Below are positions 16,118 to 24,675 of a DNA stretch of 33,402 nucleotides, piece after piece. Numbering within the stretch: the first letter of the stretch is position 1; the number at the start of each line of letters is the position of its first letter. The DNA is from Pelotomaculum sp. UBA4789. Lineage in GTDB: Bacteria; Bacillota; Desulfotomaculia; Desulfotomaculales; Pelotomaculaceae. The notes beneath the pieces were generated by a model. That model ran no database searches. It had not been told where the DNA came from and saw only the letters and a list, made by a program, of their open reading frames with translations. The stretch lies in contig DHGV01000075.1 of assembly GCA_002402945.1 (NCBI GenBank), positions 4,887 through 38,288 of the forward strand, in the 5' to 3' direction. The translations under genes and the position numbers were made by a program.

Positions 16118-17500
16118 CTAATACTCCCACTCAAACTTTTCAACTACAGGGAACCGGCCCAGGGCTTCCTGCATTATTTCGCAAATCCTGGTTAATCCTG
16201 CCGGTGTCTTTGCCTCACAGCGGGCGACTAAAACCGGCTGGGTATTGGATGCCCTGACCAGGCCCCAGCCATCCCCGAAGAGCACCCTCAGCCCGTCCAC
16301 ATCGATTACATCGTATTTCTCCTTAAATAATGTAACCAGTTTTTCTACTACCTCGAATTTTTCCTGATCGAGACAGGGTACCCTGGTTTCTGCCGTTGAA
16401 TAATACTTGGGTATACCGGCCATCATTTTTGACAGCGGTTCATCTGAGCGGGAAAGTATTCTCAACAGGCGGCCAGCAGCGTAGAATGCATCATCATAAC
16501 CAAAATATTCGTCGGCAAAAAACATATGTCCAGACATTTCTCCGGTAAAAACAGCCCCGATTTCTTTCATTTTTGCTTTGATTAGAGAATGGCCCGTTTT
16601 ATAGAAGAATGGTTTGCCTCCCAAGCGGACAACTTCATCAACCAGCGCCTGGGAACATTTGACTTCAATAATCGCATTCGATGCGGGATGTGCTGCCATG
16701 ATTTCCCGCCAGTACAGGCACATTAAGAGATCACCCCAAATGATGCCGCCAGTGTCGCCAACCACGCCAATCCTGTCAGCATCGCCGTCAAAGGCGATGC
16801 CCAGGTCAGCCCTATTTTCAACAACAGCAGTTCTCAGCTCAGTTAAGTTTACAGTTTTCACCGGATCCGGCTGGTGATTGGGGAATGTGCCGTCAGATTC
16901 ACAGTACAGGGGGATAACCTCACAGCCCCAGTTCTCCAGGATTTGTACGGCAGCAATAGAAGCAGTGCCGTTGCCGCAATCCACCGCGACCTTTAATTTG
17001 CGGGGGCCCAGTACAATTTTTTCCTTGAGCATTTCGTAGTAAGGCGGCAGCGCATCGAGCTCTGACTGGCTGCCCGGAGCAGAAGGGAAAACACCGGCAA
17101 CCATCTGTTCCCTAAGTTTTTGAATTTCATCGCCATAAATTGTGCCGCTGCCAAGGGCCAGCTTAAAACCATTTTCGTCAGGCGGGTTATGGCTGCCAGT
17201 GATCATTATGCCGCCATCTATGCCATAATGTATCCGGGCGTAATACAGCGCAGGCGTAACTACCAGCCCGATATCGACGACATCGCAGCCAACGAATAAA
17301 AGACCCCTGATGATGGCGTCGCGCAGGCGGCTTGAACTGAGGCGGTTATCTCTGCCAACTAAAACCTTTTTGGTACCGGAGTTTTTTACATAGGCGCCAA
17401 AAGCTTTTCCCAGCAGCTCGGTTGTCTCATCTGTCAAATCCCGCTGGGCTACCCCGCGAACATCATACTGCCGGAAGATTTGTGGATTAATATCTGTCAA
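16118..17500 (-). CDS. Phosphomannomutase/phosphoglucomutase
   Basis: 460-residue alpha-D-phosphohexomutase. Catalytic phosphoserine loop TGSHNPPDENG (S103), metal loop DGDADR (238-243), sugar loop GEMSGH (320-325) and a C-terminal phosphate-binding loop RASNTQPVLVARCEA. Four-domain length fits ManB/AlgC-type enzymes that interconvert hexose-1- and hexose-6-phosphates of glucose or mannose. Start is TTG with GGGAGG 9 bases upstream. First gene of the operon with the six-hairpin protein, IMPase and GH15; together these could take glucose polymers to glucose phosphates or build a sugar-nucleotide precursor. Confidence 0.95.
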   Translation of the reverse strand: MTDINPQIFRQYDVRGVAQRDLTDETTELLGKAFGAYVKNSGTKKVLVGRDNRLSSSRLRDAIIRGLLFVGCDVVDIGLVVTPALYYARIHYGIDGGIMITGSHNPPDENGFKLALGSGTIYGDEIQKLREQMVAGVFPSAPGSQSELDALPPYYEMLKEKIVLGPRKLKVAVDCGNGTASIAAVQILENWGCEVIPLYCESDGTFPNHQPDPVKTVNLTELRTAVVENRADLGIAFDGDADRIGVVGDTGGIIWGDLLMCLYWREIMAAHPASNAIIEVKCSQALVDEVVRLGGKPFFYKTGHSLIKAKMKEIGAVFTGEMSGHMFFADEYFGYDDAFYAAGRLLRILSRSDEPLSKMMAGIPKYYSTAETRVPCLDQEKFEVVEKLVTLFKEKYDVIDVDGLRVLFGDGWGLVRASNTQPVLVARCEAKTPAGLTRICEIMQEALGRFPVVEKFEWEY

Positions 17501-17625
17501 TACTGTCAGCCTCCCTTATATTTTGGTGGTTAAAAACAAAATTTCAAACCATTTTCATTCAGTTGCCGCGTAATGTTTTTGAATTCCTTGAGTTATAGCA
17601 AAAAATCCCTCTTCCAATCAGGATA

Positions 17626-17634
17626 ATTATACCA
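17626..17634 (-). promoter_or_regulatory. Extended -10 promoter candidate for the sugar operon
   Basis: Minus strand TGGTATAAT (17634-17626), an extended -10 motif about 125 bases before the TTG start of the phosphohexomutase gene. No strong -35 box. Confidence 0.45.
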
Positions 17635-17671
17635 TATCAAAATTGTACATGAATGAAAAAATGCTTACACG

Positions 17672-17700
17672 TTGTGTTATATATAATTGTAGTTTATAAT
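17672..17700 (+). promoter_or_regulatory. SigA-type promoter candidate for the small membrane protein
   Basis: TTGTGT (17672-17677), 17-base spacer, TATAAT (17695-17700), 95 bases before the GTG at 17796. Together with the minus-strand promoter at 17626-17634 this fills the 295-base gap, which otherwise shows only AT-rich sequence. Confidence 0.45.
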
Positions 17701-17795
17701 TTATATTATAAGTCATTAATAAGGCATTCAATTGCGTTTATTCCCACATAGCAGGTAAATCCATTATGAATTAGACAAAAAAAGGGGAATGTCCG

Positions 17796-18104
17796 GTGAA
17801 CAACCCTCGGTTGCTTCTGATTATATTTGCAGTAGCTTTTCTTATTATTCAGGTCATAGGCTTTATGAGCGGAATATCGCGGCATGAGGAAAGAATGGCA
17901 AAACTTGAAAAACAGCTGGTGCAGTTTGAAACAAAGGGCACTTATATAGACTTAAAATCCGATCCCGCGGTGCAGTTAAAAGAAGAAAAAGCAAGGTTTA
18001 AAACCGAGACATTGGGTTTTGTGGTCAGGGTCCTGGTCATATCGGGTGCAACAGCTTTTGTTTATGCTATGATGAAGGATGATAAGGGACAAAAAAGCGG
18101 TTAG
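17796..18104 (+). CDS. Small protein with two predicted membrane segments, unknown function
   Basis: 102 residues, GTG start with AGGGGAA upstream. Residues 6-24 (LLLIIFAVAFLIIQVIGFM) and 75-91 (FVVRVLVISGATAFVYA) are hydrophobic; the stretch between (about 28-72) is charged and probably coiled-coil (HEERMAKLEKQLVQFE). The C-terminus is basic. I do not recognise a family. It stands alone with its own promoter between the divergent sugar operon and the HTH gene. Coding is supported by the start context, the two clean membrane segments and the absence of competing frames. Confidence 0.7.
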   Translation: MNNPRLLLIIFAVAFLIIQVIGFMSGISRHEERMAKLEKQLVQFETKGTYIDLKSDPAVQLKEEKARFKTETLGFVVRVLVISGATAFVYAMMKDDKGQKSG

Positions 18105-18159
18105 GCGCGGCGCGCCGTGTATTTTTATGCCAGCATGATTTTTAAGAGCGAGATCATTT

Positions 18160-18191
18160 AGGGGCTGTCCTGTTACTTGGGGATAGCCCCT
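18160..18191. repeat. GC-rich inverted repeat in the leader of the HTH gene
   Basis: AGGGGCTGTCC (18160-18170) pairs with GGATAGCCCCT (18181-18191): 11 bp with one G-T wobble and a 10-base loop. No T run follows on either strand. It lies 50 bases before the ATG at 18242, so it may be a leader hairpin, an operator, or a terminator for the preceding small gene. Confidence 0.6.
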
Positions 18192-18241
18192 GCCAGTCTA
18201 GGGAAGCGATATTTAACATAAGAATTTTAGGGTGATTGACG

Positions 18242-19012
18242 ATGAGCTTTAATCGAATATACATGTCAACAGCTGAAGTAAGTGATGTCCTGGGGATCAC
18301 CCCTGCTTCAGTCCATAAGCTGGTACGGGAAGGATTCCTGGGGGTTAAGGACACAAAAAAGTATAAATCAGGATCGGAATCTTATTTCGACTGCAGCGAA
18401 GTAAACAAACTTCTACCCATGATGCCTGCGCTGCGAAGAAAATGGCAGCAGGCAGAAGACAGACGTCTTGGAGCACAGAAAGCTGCATTTCAAAGGGCGG
18501 CCGCAGCAGAAAAGGCTGTGCGGCATACCGGCATAAAAAAGAACTTACTGCTCTCATTGGAGAATTATCCTGAAAGGGCAGCAGCTCTTTTGCGGGCATC
18601 GTTTTTTCTGTATCACCTGAATCATTATGCTAAGGGCGGGGAAAAATACCTGTATGATTTAAAAGAAAAAATTTTAAAGCGATTCCAGGCAGACTTTTCA
18701 GCGAGGGACGGTTTGGAGGTTTTCTTTGTTGAAGGCGAACAAAAAGTACTCTTATCCCGGCTGCCGATAGTGACCGGACATTCACCAAGTTCCACTGCCA
18801 CAGGCGGGTTCTTGAATTGTATAGATTTCGGCCTGATCCGGGATAGGCGCATCCTTGAAGCCTGGTGTTCGCGAGCCAGGATCTACTCAACCTGCTCCAG
18901 GTTAATTTCCTCAGCGATGTCGAACAGACGGTATACCAGGATTGAATTCTTCATATCAAGTTCACTTCTATCGAATTATTTTCAAAACTGCGCCAGGAAA
19001 TGGCCTTTTTAG
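18242..19012 (+). CDS. MerR/excisionase-type HTH protein, probably frameshifted in its C-terminal part
   Basis: ATG at 18242 has AGGGTG at a proper distance. Residues 9-57 (STAEVSDVLGITPASVHKLV, then GFLGV and SYFDCSEVNKL) form a helix-turn-helix of the excisionase/HTH_17 type. A basic coiled stretch (62-95) and a helical region (100-165) follow. From about residue 173 the frame looks non-coding. The frame one base earlier (codon positions 18763 onward) instead reads DRTFTKFHCHRRVLELYRF and then SLVFASQDLLNLLQVNFL, later KFTSIELFSKLRQEMAFLGE. It is interrupted by TAG, TGA and a TGA at 18943-18945. So the gene is likely decaying, or this stretch holds several sequence errors. It converges with the helicase gene, which carries HTH modules of the same type. 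Function unknown. Confidence 0.65.
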   Translation: MSFNRIYMSTAEVSDVLGITPASVHKLVREGFLGVKDTKKYKSGSESYFDCSEVNKLLPMMPALRRKWQQAEDRRLGAQKAAFQRAAAAEKAVRHTGIKKNLLLSLENYPERAAALLRASFFLYHLNHYAKGGEKYLYDLKEKILKRFQADFSARDGLEVFFVEGEQKVLLSRLPIVTGHSPSSTATGGFLNCIDFGLIRDRRILEAWCSRARIYSTCSRLISSAMSNRRYTRIEFFISSSLLSNYFQNCARKWPF

Positions 19013-19024
19013 GGGAAAATATTT

Positions 19025-22000
19025 TTAGAAGCTTAAGGCCACCTCATCGCGATCTAAGCGTGTTTTTATAGCGCGCACTCTTACAGCGAGATTGGGATTT
19101 CCCGACGCCGCGCGTTCAATCTGGCGGAGCAGGTCAATCTCTCTCCTGAAGATTGAAAAAATATCACCGGGCTGCAGGGAAGACATGGCAAGCAGTTCGG
19201 TAAAGCTGGCGCCGTTATACCAGGCATAGGCCAGTGCGCTGGGCACACTGGACCAGATGCAAAATTTCTCGGGCACTCCCATTTTGAGCAGGTTTCGCCT
19301 GATCAAAGATGTTTCGTTCAGGGCAGGCAGGTCCAGCTTGACTACGTGGGTGTTTTTGCCGGGGATATATTCCATTCCCGCCAAAACAGCAGCAGCTTCT
19401 GCCAGCTCCAACTCTTCAAGCAAACCGGAGAAGGCTAATTCTGTAAGTAATATTTCCTGCACGTGCAGTTCCAGGGCGAATATTCCCCTTGCGAAAAATT
19501 CGCGTCCTTTAATGTATCCAAGATCTTCCAAAAGACTGCGGACTAATTTATATTCAACAAAAATGGCGTTGGCGTTTTCTGATACCACCTTGAATTCCTG
19601 TCTGAGCAGGTTTAAATAATTTTGGGACTGTTTTAAACTCTCTAACGTTAAGCGGCATTTTTCCGTGTCACGGCATTTTTTAGGTGTGCAAGAGTACAGC
19701 TGTTTCTGGAGAAGATCTTTTTCTTTGTTTTTGCCTTTCCAGCGCAGGCGCTTCAGCTGACGGCGCGCTTTTACACGTTCCAGGGGGCAGGCCAGGGTCT
19801 GGCTTTCCGGGCAGACGGTTAATTCTGAAACCCGCTCTGTAACTATTTTAATTTCCAGCTCAAGACTGTCTTTTCTCTTTTTGATCTGGTGCATTTTAAA
19901 ATTACCGTTTAAGAAGCGGTCGGTTTCAGCGTCTGTTTTATAACGCAGCAAACTCAGCACCGTGTTGGGAGATATGGTCAGCCTGCCGGTAACCGGTTCT
20001 ACTTCTTTTTCTTCAAAAAAACCTGTTTGTTCAGGGAAGCGGCTGTCAATACGGATAAAGACATGGCCGACCAGGTCAAAGCCGCGCCGCCCGGCCCGCC
20101 CCGCTATTTGGAAAAACTCCCTGTTTAGCAGGATGCGGAAGTCATGACCGTCCCATTTCCTGGTAGAGTCGAAGACGGCACTGGCGGCCGGAAAATTTAC
20201 ACCGGCGGCAAAAGTTTCCGTGCAGAAGACCACCCAAAGCATCCGGTTGGAATAAAGTTTTTCCACCAGGTATTTTACCGGGGGCAGGAGGCCGGCATGG
20301 TGAAAGCCGATGCCCTGGTATAGCAGCCTGCGCAGGATGCGCCAGCTTGGTCCGCTGAAAGTGCCGGGCTGTTCAGCCTCGGCCGTCCTAATCTGTTTGC
20401 CCACGATTTTCTTTTCCTGGGCGTTGAGAAAGTCCCAGTCATGCCCCAATTCCTGTGCCATAATTTCAGTCCGCCCTCGGCTGAAAACAAAAAAGAGGGC
20501 AGGAAGTTTATCCTGAATCAATCCGGTTATTTCACTGCAGGACAATTCCGGCAGTTGCGCGGCCTTATCGGTTTCATTCCAGTAACGCCTGCTACGCGCG
20601 GCTTTACAATATTCAGCCAAATCTGCTATCTCAGAGCGGGCTTCCTTTTCAGCGACAATCCGGCCGCCGGGGAGCAGCCAGCGGATCGCCAGCGGTACGA
20701 TTCTCCTCTTTTCCAGGATGACGACAACGTTGCCGCCGCGCACCGTACTGATCCAATCGGCCATTTCATCTACATTAGGCACTGTCGCGGAAAGGCCCAG
20801 GATTTTAACATGAGGAGGAGCAAACAAGATACTTTCTTCCCAGGTAGTGCCGCGTTCCACATCATCCAGGAAGTGGATTTCGTCAAAAACCACGTATGAA
20901 GTTTTATCCAGCTGTTCCGGCTCGCTGAGGCACCAGTTCCTGAATATTTCCGTGGTCATGATCAACATCGGTGCGCCCGGATTAATGCTGATATCACCGG
21001 TAACCAGACCTACTGATTCTTCTCCGAACAGTTCCTTGAAGTCCCTGTACTTCTGGTTTGAGAGGGCCTTAAGAGGAGATGTGTAGACCATGCCAAGTCC
21101 CTGCGACATCACGTCCTTTGCCAGCGTCTCCGCCACTAGGGTTTTACCGTTTCCGGTGGGCGCCGAAACCAGGACAGAGAGTCCCTCGCGCAGTGCTTCT
21201 GCTGCTTCAATCTGGAAGTCATCGAGGGTAAGTTCTTCCTGTTGGGCCAGCAGGGATTCCTTTCTTCGCGGGGGGCTTTTTTTGCCACGGCCTGAATTAT
21301 CAAAACCTTGTTCCTGTCGGCGGGATTGTACCTGCTCGCTGCCCCAGCCAGAAACAATAGCTGAAACGGAATCCCGCAATTTTTCAAGATCACTGCGCCT
21401 GAAAAAGAAAACCTGATCATGGTTGTTGATCTTCTCAATTTGAATGGGAGCAAGCATTCCTTCTTCAACCAGGCGGTTGACTTGGCCTGAAGTTATACCC
21501 AGCAGTGCCGCGGCATCAGGGATCCTCATTCTTTCATGCTCTCTGGCGATCTTGCGTAGCCTGTCATTGTCTCGCTTCAAGTCTTCAATATCTGAACGCC
21601 AAAACCGTTTTCTGTCATCGAGCATAAAATGCTCCAGTGCTCCGGCGTCAGCCAGGGACAACATAGCGTCAATGCCCAGGCCAAGCATGCCTGCTGCTTC
21701 ATTCTCTCCCAGAGAGTGCTCTTTCAGAAAGGCCGGGGCGCTGACTGCATGTGGTGGGGCGAAATACCGGCCGGAAATATCATCGAGCTGTTCGACCATT
21801 ACTTCACCGGGGAACTCCCGGCGAAGGCAGAAATATTCTTTCCCCGCGAACTCGGCTTTGACACTATAGCTGTCTGAGACACAAGCAAACTCATCAGTGC
21901 TTAGTCCCAACTGCCCCGGATCAAAAAAAGGTTGGGGGAGTGCATCCAGTGTTGCCCGGCATTGCTTCAGCCTTTCACGCCTCGCCAATTCTCTTTGGCC

Positions 22001-22669
22001 ATCTTCTGAGACCGAGGTGGTTATGAACCCCCTGGGCAGCTTGATGAAAGGGCCTTGGTCGATGCCGGCAGAAAGCCTCGCGGTTATTTCCTTGTGGCCG
22101 CTGAACAGGCGCAGCAAATCTGCATGACGGCGGGGCCGCTCGTTGAGATATATCAGCAGGCTCTCCCACGCCCCTTTACTGTCAGGCAGTGTGTAACACC
22201 CATCCGGGAGCTGGCAGAAACTACGCCAAACCGGGAGCCTGATGGCTTCCAAACCGGTTGCTGCAATAATTTCTTCACGGGTGCGAGGTATGCCGTCGCT
22301 CAGCAGCCCAGCAACAACCTTAAGCTGCTCTGCTGTACGCTCACTGCCGACACCCGGCTCTTTTGTCTGGTCAAGTTTTTTCAGCAGATTCAGCACCTTG
22401 GGTATAGTTTTGCGCATTTCTCCACGGCTGGTGTACCAGGTGGCTCCTAATGTGGCAGGAGCGGATTTCTCCCCGATCAGCCAGCCAGACCTTGTTTTCA
22501 GACGCCCGATCAGGATTTCCTCTTTTTCGATCATGGAAGAGAGCGCCCCGGCCATCGAATCATAATCGCAGTCACATTGTGAGTATACTGTTTCCAGGGG
22601 CAGTGGATCCTGTCTCCTTAAAAGCGACAGAAGGCTCTCCCTGGCCTGTTTTGTTTTTGGATTTGCCAA
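19025..22669 (-). CDS. Ski2/Mtr4-like DEAD-box helicase with large HTH-rich N-terminal region
   Basis: About 1214 residues; numbers here count from the in-frame ATG at 22705. Helicase motifs: I SAPTGNGKT (514-522), II DEIH (608-611), III SAT (639-641), VI QIAGRAGRRG (866-875), with a DSHCT-like helical end (about 1050-1220). This core resembles Ski2/Mtr4 RNA helicases that feed exonucleases. The first 490 residues are extra: winged-helix-like segments (about 18-75 and 125-230) and two tandem excisionase-like HTH modules (about 330-377 and 394-443), then a basic linker (460-485). Five cysteines (965, 973, 1006, 1011, 1017) lie in the arm region. The ATG at 22705 has no ribosome site, while GGAGGGG lies 9 bases before TTG at 22669, so that start is preferred. 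RNA or DNA substrate is undetermined. Confidence 0.88.
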   Translation of the reverse strand: MANPKTKQARESLLSLLRRQDPLPLETVYSQCDCDYDSMAGALSSMIEKEEILIGRLKTRSGWLIGEKSAPATLGATWYTSRGEMRKTIPKVLNLLKKLDQTKEPGVGSERTAEQLKVVAGLLSDGIPRTREEIIAATGLEAIRLPVWRSFCQLPDGCYTLPDSKGAWESLLIYLNERPRRHADLLRLFSGHKEITARLSAGIDQGPFIKLPRGFITTSVSEDGQRELARRERLKQCRATLDALPQPFFDPGQLGLSTDEFACVSDSYSVKAEFAGKEYFCLRREFPGEVMVEQLDDISGRYFAPPHAVSAPAFLKEHSLGENEAAGMLGLGIDAMLSLADAGALEHFMLDDRKRFWRSDIEDLKRDNDRLRKIAREHERMRIPDAAALLGITSGQVNRLVEEGMLAPIQIEKINNHDQVFFFRRSDLEKLRDSVSAIVSGWGSEQVQSRRQEQGFDNSGRGKKSPPRRKESLLAQQEELTLDDFQIEAAEALREGLSVLVSAPTGNGKTLVAETLAKDVMSQGLGMVYTSPLKALSNQKYRDFKELFGEESVGLVTGDISINPGAPMLIMTTEIFRNWCLSEPEQLDKTSYVVFDEIHFLDDVERGTTWEESILFAPPHVKILGLSATVPNVDEMADWISTVRGGNVVVILEKRRIVPLAIRWLLPGGRIVAEKEARSEIADLAEYCKAARSRRYWNETDKAAQLPELSCSEITGLIQDKLPALFFVFSRGRTEIMAQELGHDWDFLNAQEKKIVGKQIRTAEAEQPGTFSGPSWRILRRLLYQGIGFHHAGLLPPVKYLVEKLYSNRMLWVVFCTETFAAGVNFPAASAVFDSTRKWDGHDFRILLNREFFQIAGRAGRRGFDLVGHVFIRIDSRFPEQTGFFEEKEVEPVTGRLTISPNTVLSLLRYKTDAETDRFLNGNFKMHQIKKRKDSLELEIKIVTERVSELTVCPESQTLACPLERVKARRQLKRLRWKGKNKEKDLLQKQLYSCTPKKCRDTEKCRLTLESLKQSQNYLNLLRQEFKVVSENANAIFVEYKLVRSLLEDLGYIKGREFFARGIFALELHVQEILLTELAFSGLLEELELAEAAAVLAGMEYIPGKNTHVVKLDLPALNETSLIRRNLLKMGVPEKFCIWSSVPSALAYAWYNGASFTELLAMSSLQPGDIFSIFRREIDLLRQIERAASGNPNLAVRVRAIKTRLDRDEVALSF

Positions 22670-22881
22670 GTTTGGATACCCCTCCGGTTGTATAACTGAT
22701 ATCATTTGTAGTCTAGCACATCTTGTCTTATAAAAACAATAATAAACAGGCGGCCAGACAAGGTGTTAGTATCCTGGCAGTAATTTCAAGGCTGCCCTAA
22801 AAATTTCATTAAAAAATCGGTGAAAACAATCTTTTTATGGTATGTTAAATATAATATATGAGAAAAACAGGGTGAAAACGA

Positions 22882-24480
22882 ATGCTCAGAGTTTCAGGTT
22901 TGAAATTATCAATAGAAGATGACAGTGCAAAACTGGCAAGTATATTATTGAAAAAGCTCGGCATAAGCCAGGAAGATTTAATGAACTATAAAATTTTTAA
23001 GAAGTCTGTTGATGCCAGGCAGAGAGACAGCATGATTTTTTTTAACTATACTGTCGATACTGCATTAAAAAACGAAGAAGCGGTTTTAAAAAGATTGTAT
23101 GGCAGAGGTGTGGCTGCCACGCCTGACATGAAATATGTTTATGTCTGCAGCGGCCTGGAAAAGCTTAAGTCCAGGCCGATCATTCTGGGCAGCGGTCCAG
23201 CCGGGCTTTTTGCCGGGATGGTTCTTTCTGAAATGGGCTATAGGCCGCTGCTGTTGGAAAGAGGCGCGGATGTTGATACCCGGGCAGTGGCTGTCCGGCA
23301 ATTCATGAACAAAGGCGAACTGGATACCGAGTGCAACATTCAGTTCGGTGAAGGCGGGGCCGGAACATTCTCTGACGGCAAGCTGACCACCTTGATCAGG
23401 GACACCAGGTGCAGGAAGGTGCTGGAGGAAATGGTCCTGGCGGGGGCGCCTGCGGAGATACTATATCTCAACAAACCCCATGTCGGAACCGATAACCTCA
23501 GGACAGTAGTAAAGAATCTGCGCGAAAAAATTATCAGACTAGGGGGGGAAATCAGATTTAACAGCAGGGTTACCGATATAGATATTGTTCTGAACAGGGT
23601 AGCAGGCATAGTAGTTAATAACCTTGAAAAAATATCTGCTGATGTCCTTTTAATAGCGCCCGGGCACAGCGCAAGGGACACTTTTGAGATGCTGCACAAA
23701 AGAAATGTGCCCATGTCGCCAAAGCCTTTTTCCATCGGCGTCAGGATCGAACATCGGCAGGAGCTTATAGATCAGGCCCAGTATAAAAGGTTTGCCGGTC
23801 ATGAAAAACTCGGGCCGGCAGATTACAAGCTGGCTTACCGTGCTTCAAACGGCAGGTCGGCTTACACCTTTTGCATGTGTCCCGGCGGTGAGGTAGTGCC
23901 GGCTACTTCGGAAGAAGGCTGTGTGGTCACCAACGGCATGAGCCTTTATGCCCGCAGCGCGCCAAACGCCAACAGCGCTCTGCTGGTAGGTGTGGGGCCA
24001 GGTGATTTCGGCAGCAGCCACCCTCTGGCCGGGATAGAATTCCAAAGGAGATGGGAGAGGCTGGCATTTGCGCTGGGCGGCGGCAATTACAATGCCCCTG
24101 CCCAGCTGGTGGGAGATTACCTTGCCGGCAGGGCCTCAACAGGGTTCGGTGATGTGACTCCATCATACCGCAGGGCGGTCAGGCCGGCCAACCTTGAGGA
24201 CTGCCTGCCGCCTTATGTGCTCGAAACACTGAGAGAAGCTTTGCCTGAGCTGGATAAGAAGCTGCGGGGCTTTGCCGCGCCCGATGCTGTCTTGACCGGT
24301 GTTGAAACTAGGTCTTCTTCTCCCGTCAGAATTTCCAGGGGGGAAAAATTGGAGGCGGGCATAGGAGGACTTTACCCGGCAGGAGAGGGAGCTGGTTACG
24401 CTGGCGGCATAATCTCGTCGGCGGTGGACGGGATCAAGGCAGCTGAGGCTATCGTATCAAAATACAGTCCTCTGGGATAG
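22882..24480 (+). CDS. FAD-dependent dehydrogenase of the COG2509 family
   Basis: 532 residues. An N-terminal alpha/beta module (1-95) precedes a Rossmann dinucleotide site ILGSGPAGLFAGMVL (101-115). Further family stretches are IQFGEGGAGTFSDGKLTT, APGHSARDTFEML and a C-terminal FAD site GGLYPAGEGAGYAGGI. These are uncharacterised NAD(FAD)-utilising oxidoreductases common in anaerobic Firmicutes. The ATG has AGGGTG 8 bases upstream and TATAAT about 30 bases upstream. Divergent from the helicase gene; the 212-base gap shows no other feature. Substrate unknown. Confidence 0.9.
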   Translation: MLRVSGLKLSIEDDSAKLASILLKKLGISQEDLMNYKIFKKSVDARQRDSMIFFNYTVDTALKNEEAVLKRLYGRGVAATPDMKYVYVCSGLEKLKSRPIILGSGPAGLFAGMVLSEMGYRPLLLERGADVDTRAVAVRQFMNKGELDTECNIQFGEGGAGTFSDGKLTTLIRDTRCRKVLEEMVLAGAPAEILYLNKPHVGTDNLRTVVKNLREKIIRLGGEIRFNSRVTDIDIVLNRVAGIVVNNLEKISADVLLIAPGHSARDTFEMLHKRNVPMSPKPFSIGVRIEHRQELIDQAQYKRFAGHEKLGPADYKLAYRASNGRSAYTFCMCPGGEVVPATSEEGCVVTNGMSLYARSAPNANSALLVGVGPGDFGSSHPLAGIEFQRRWERLAFALGGGNYNAPAQLVGDYLAGRASTGFGDVTPSYRRAVRPANLEDCLPPYVLETLREALPELDKKLRGFAAPDAVLTGVETRSSSPVRISRGEKLEAGIGGLYPAGEGAGYAGGIISSAVDGIKAAEAIVSKYSPLG

Positions 24481-24529
24481 ACATCATGCCGTTAAAGCGG
24501 CCCCATAAGAGGATGAATGACCATTTTTG

Positions 24530-24611
24530 TGTCATTCTGATTTATCTATGCCATTCTAAACGATAGTGAAGAATCTTGGGGTAAGATCCTTCGCTGCCGC
24601 TTAGGGCGACA
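24530..24611. repeat. Degenerate palindromic intergenic repeat (MITE/REP-like)
   Basis: Runs from TGTCATTCTGA (24530-24540) to TTAGGGCGACA (24601-24611), imperfect inverted ends. The centre is a hairpin: AGTGAAGAATCTT pairs with AAGATCCTTCGCT around GGGGT, 13 bp with one mismatch and one wobble (24565-24595). This resembles the widely seen bacterial intergenic repeat built on GTCATTCTGAGCGAAGCGAAGAATC. It appears to carry a small insertion after the left end. Confidence 0.6.
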
Positions 24612-24675
24612 TTATTTGAAGCCTATTTTCAGGACAGTAAGTGTCATAATACAATATTTAAAGGAGTTTTGGCTG

